Shown here: piece after piece, positions 5,739 through 6,877 of the stretch
Layout of the letters: every line of letters begins with the position of its first letter
Numbering within the stretch: position 1 is the first letter of the stretch
DNA from: Bacteroidota bacterium
Lineage (GTDB): Bacteria > Bacteroidota > Ignavibacteria > Ignavibacteriales > Ignavibacteriaceae
Direction of reading: 5' to 3'
Assembly: GCA_021790055.1 (NCBI GenBank)
Contig: JAJYIL010000158.1
Span: 1-6,877 of the forward strand
Length of the DNA stretch: 6,877 bases
Made by a program: the position numbers and the translations under genes
The notes under the pieces: generated by a model
Databases searched by the model: none
What the model was told of the DNA's origin: nothing
The model's input: only the letters and a program-made list of their open reading frames with translations

Positions 5739-6877
5739 TTAAATAGAGAATTCTTCCCTTGTCTCTTTAAACTTTGCTATTGCAAAATCCAGATCATCTT
5801 TTGAATGAGCGGCAGATATCTGAACTCTAATCCGTGCAGTTCCTTTCGGAACAACAGGGAAAAAGAAACCGATAACGTAAACGCCTTTTTCGAGGAGACG
5901 CGCTGCCATCTTTTGTGAAAGCAAAGCGTCGCCTAACATTATCGGAACGATGGGATGAATTCCAGGTTTAATGCTTAGTCCCGCTTTCGAAATCCCTTCA
6001 CGAAAGTATTTTGTATTATCTTCAAGCTTATCTCTAAGATGAGTTGAAGACTCAAGGAGTTCCAAAACCTTTAACGATGCGGCAATAATACTTGGCGCAA
6101 CTGTATTTGAAAATAAATATGGGCGTGAGCGCTGCCTGAGCATATCGATAATTTCTTTTCTGCCGCTGGTGTAGCCGCCGCTTGCACCGCCTAAAGCTTT
6201 GCCTAATGTTCCGGTAATAATGTCGACTCTTCCTAAAACGTCGTTGTATTCGTGGGTGCCTTTACCGTGCTTGCCCATAAAGCCGACTGCGTGCGAATCA
6301 TCGACCATAACGAGTGCGTTGTACTTACCAGCGAGATTGCAAATATCTTTTAACTTTGCAACAAATCCGTCCATTGAAAACACTCCGTCCGTTGCAATCA
6401 ATTTTATCTTTGCAGATGAGGCTTCCTTTAGCTTTTCTTCAAGATCGTTCATGTCACTGTTCTTATAGCGGAAGCGCTGAGCTTTGCAGAGACGAATCCC
6501 ATCAATTATACTTGCGTGGTTCAGTTCATCGCTTATTACAGCGTCTTCCTCGGAGAGAATTGTTTCAAACAAGCCGCCGTTTGCATCGAAGCATGAAGTA
6601 TAAAGTATGGTTTCCTCCGTCTCGAGGAATTTGGAAATCTTTTGTTCAAGTTCTTTGTGTATTTCTTGAGTGCCGCAAATGAAACGGACGGAAGACAGCC
6701 CGTAACCCCATTTGTCGTAGCTTTCTTTTGCGGCTTTTATAATCTCAGGATGATTTGCAAGACCGAGGTAATTATTTGCACACATGTTCAAAACTTGCTG
6801 TCCGCCTTTAACTTCAATTCTGGCTTTCTGCGGACCGGCAATAATCCTTTCCCGCTTGAATAAGCCTTCGGTTTCTA
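5739..6877 (-). CDS. kbl: 2-amino-3-ketobutyrate CoA ligase (glycine C-acetyltransferase), N-terminus beyond window
   Basis: A PLP-dependent alpha-oxoamine synthase that cleaves 2-amino-3-oxobutyrate with CoA to glycine and acetyl-CoA, the second step of threonine catabolism after threonine dehydrogenase; cytoplasmic. About 378 residues are visible and the frame is open to the right edge. The segment upstream of the first internal ATG still reads as the family (GLFKRERIIAGPQ, then VLNMCANNYLGL), so the true start lies about 20 residues outside the window, and the internal TTG/ATG at 6785-6791 are not starts. Visible motifs in order: CANNYLGL, GTQEIHKELE, NHASIIDG, TDGVFSMDG, VDDSHAVGF, and the PLP-lysine motif GTLGKALGGASGGY (lysine codon at 6198-6200), then RPYLFSN. 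The C-terminal end is complete at TAA 5739-5741. Related enzymes (KBL versus 8-amino-7-oxononanoate synthase or serine palmitoyltransferase) share these motifs, but the N-terminal and SSVRFICGT patterns favour KBL. It is convergent with RR2; any tdh partner would lie outside. Confidence 0.93.
   Translation of the reverse strand, partial: ETEGLFKRERIIAGPQKARIEVKGGQQVLNMCANNYLGLANHPEIIKAAKESYDKWGYGLSSVRFICGTQEIHKELEQKISKFLETEETILYTSCFDANGGLFETILSEEDAVISDELNHASIIDGIRLCKAQRFRYKNSDMNDLEEKLKEASSAKIKLIATDGVFSMDGFVAKLKDICNLAGKYNALVMVDDSHAVGFMGKHGKGTHEYNDVLGRVDIITGTLGKALGGASGGYTSGRKEIIDMLRQRSRPYLFSNTVAPSIIAASLKVLELLESSTHLRDKLEDNTKYFREGISKAGLSIKPGIHPIVPIMLGDALLSQKMAARLLEKGVYVIGFFFPVVPKGTARIRVQISAAHSKDDLDFAIAKFKETREEFSI

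Noticed and set aside
6785..6791. TTG or ATG near 6785-6791 as the start of kbl
   Set aside because: The in-frame residues upstream (GLFKRERIIAGPQ and the following strand) are typical of the family N-terminal region, so the start is outside the window.
6199..6863. Plus-strand open frames overlapping kbl
   Set aside because: They are shadows of the minus-strand kbl gene, whose translation is clearly conserved over its whole visible length.

Overview
The window is AT-rich bacterial DNA, apparently chromosomal, dense with signalling genes and showing several signs of gene decay. Its composition, the c-type-heme sensor kinase paired with an NtrC-type regulator, and the archaemetzincin remnant would suit an anaerobic or facultative bacterium of the Ignavibacteria/Bacteroidota-Chlorobiota side of the tree or a similar lineage. 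This placement is inference; nothing in the window fixes the taxon.

Left part (1-3803), plus strand. A small one-helix membrane protein (51-257) is followed by an open stretch in another frame that has no start codon (258-435). This looks like one gene broken, or recoded, at a run of seven A. A two-component pair follows with a 9-base gap: a membrane histidine kinase (546-2138) with CxxCH and CX4CH heme-type motifs in its periplasmic domain, and a complete NtrC-type sigma-54 activator (2148-3494, here RR1). Six bases downstream lies a remnant of an archaemetzincin metalloprotease gene (3501-3803). It carries an in-frame stop and has lost the part that encodes the zinc site.

Middle (3804-5615). 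A 349-base non-coding stretch holds a small dyad and a sigma-54-like -24/-12 element. It leads into a 36-codon small ORF with a strong ribosome binding site and then, two bases later, a second NtrC-type regulator (4266-5615, RR2). RR2 aligns with RR1 without gaps and has an almost identical DNA-recognition helix. However, its GAFTGA sigma-54 contact loop is replaced, and the second of its two arginine-finger positions is lysine. RR2 therefore looks like a paralogue that still receives phosphate and binds DNA but has probably lost sigma-54 remodelling.

Right part (5616-6877). A convergent gap of 123 bases contains short repeats. On the minus strand follows most of kbl (2-amino-3-ketobutyrate CoA ligase, threonine-to-glycine catabolism), whose N-terminus lies beyond the right edge. 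It has no evident link to the signalling genes.

Working model (inference): the heme kinase senses a redox signal or ligand and phosphorylates RR1, and perhaps RR2. RR1 activates sigma-54 promoters, possibly the one upstream of RR2. RR2 binds the same or similar sites and damps or reshapes the response.
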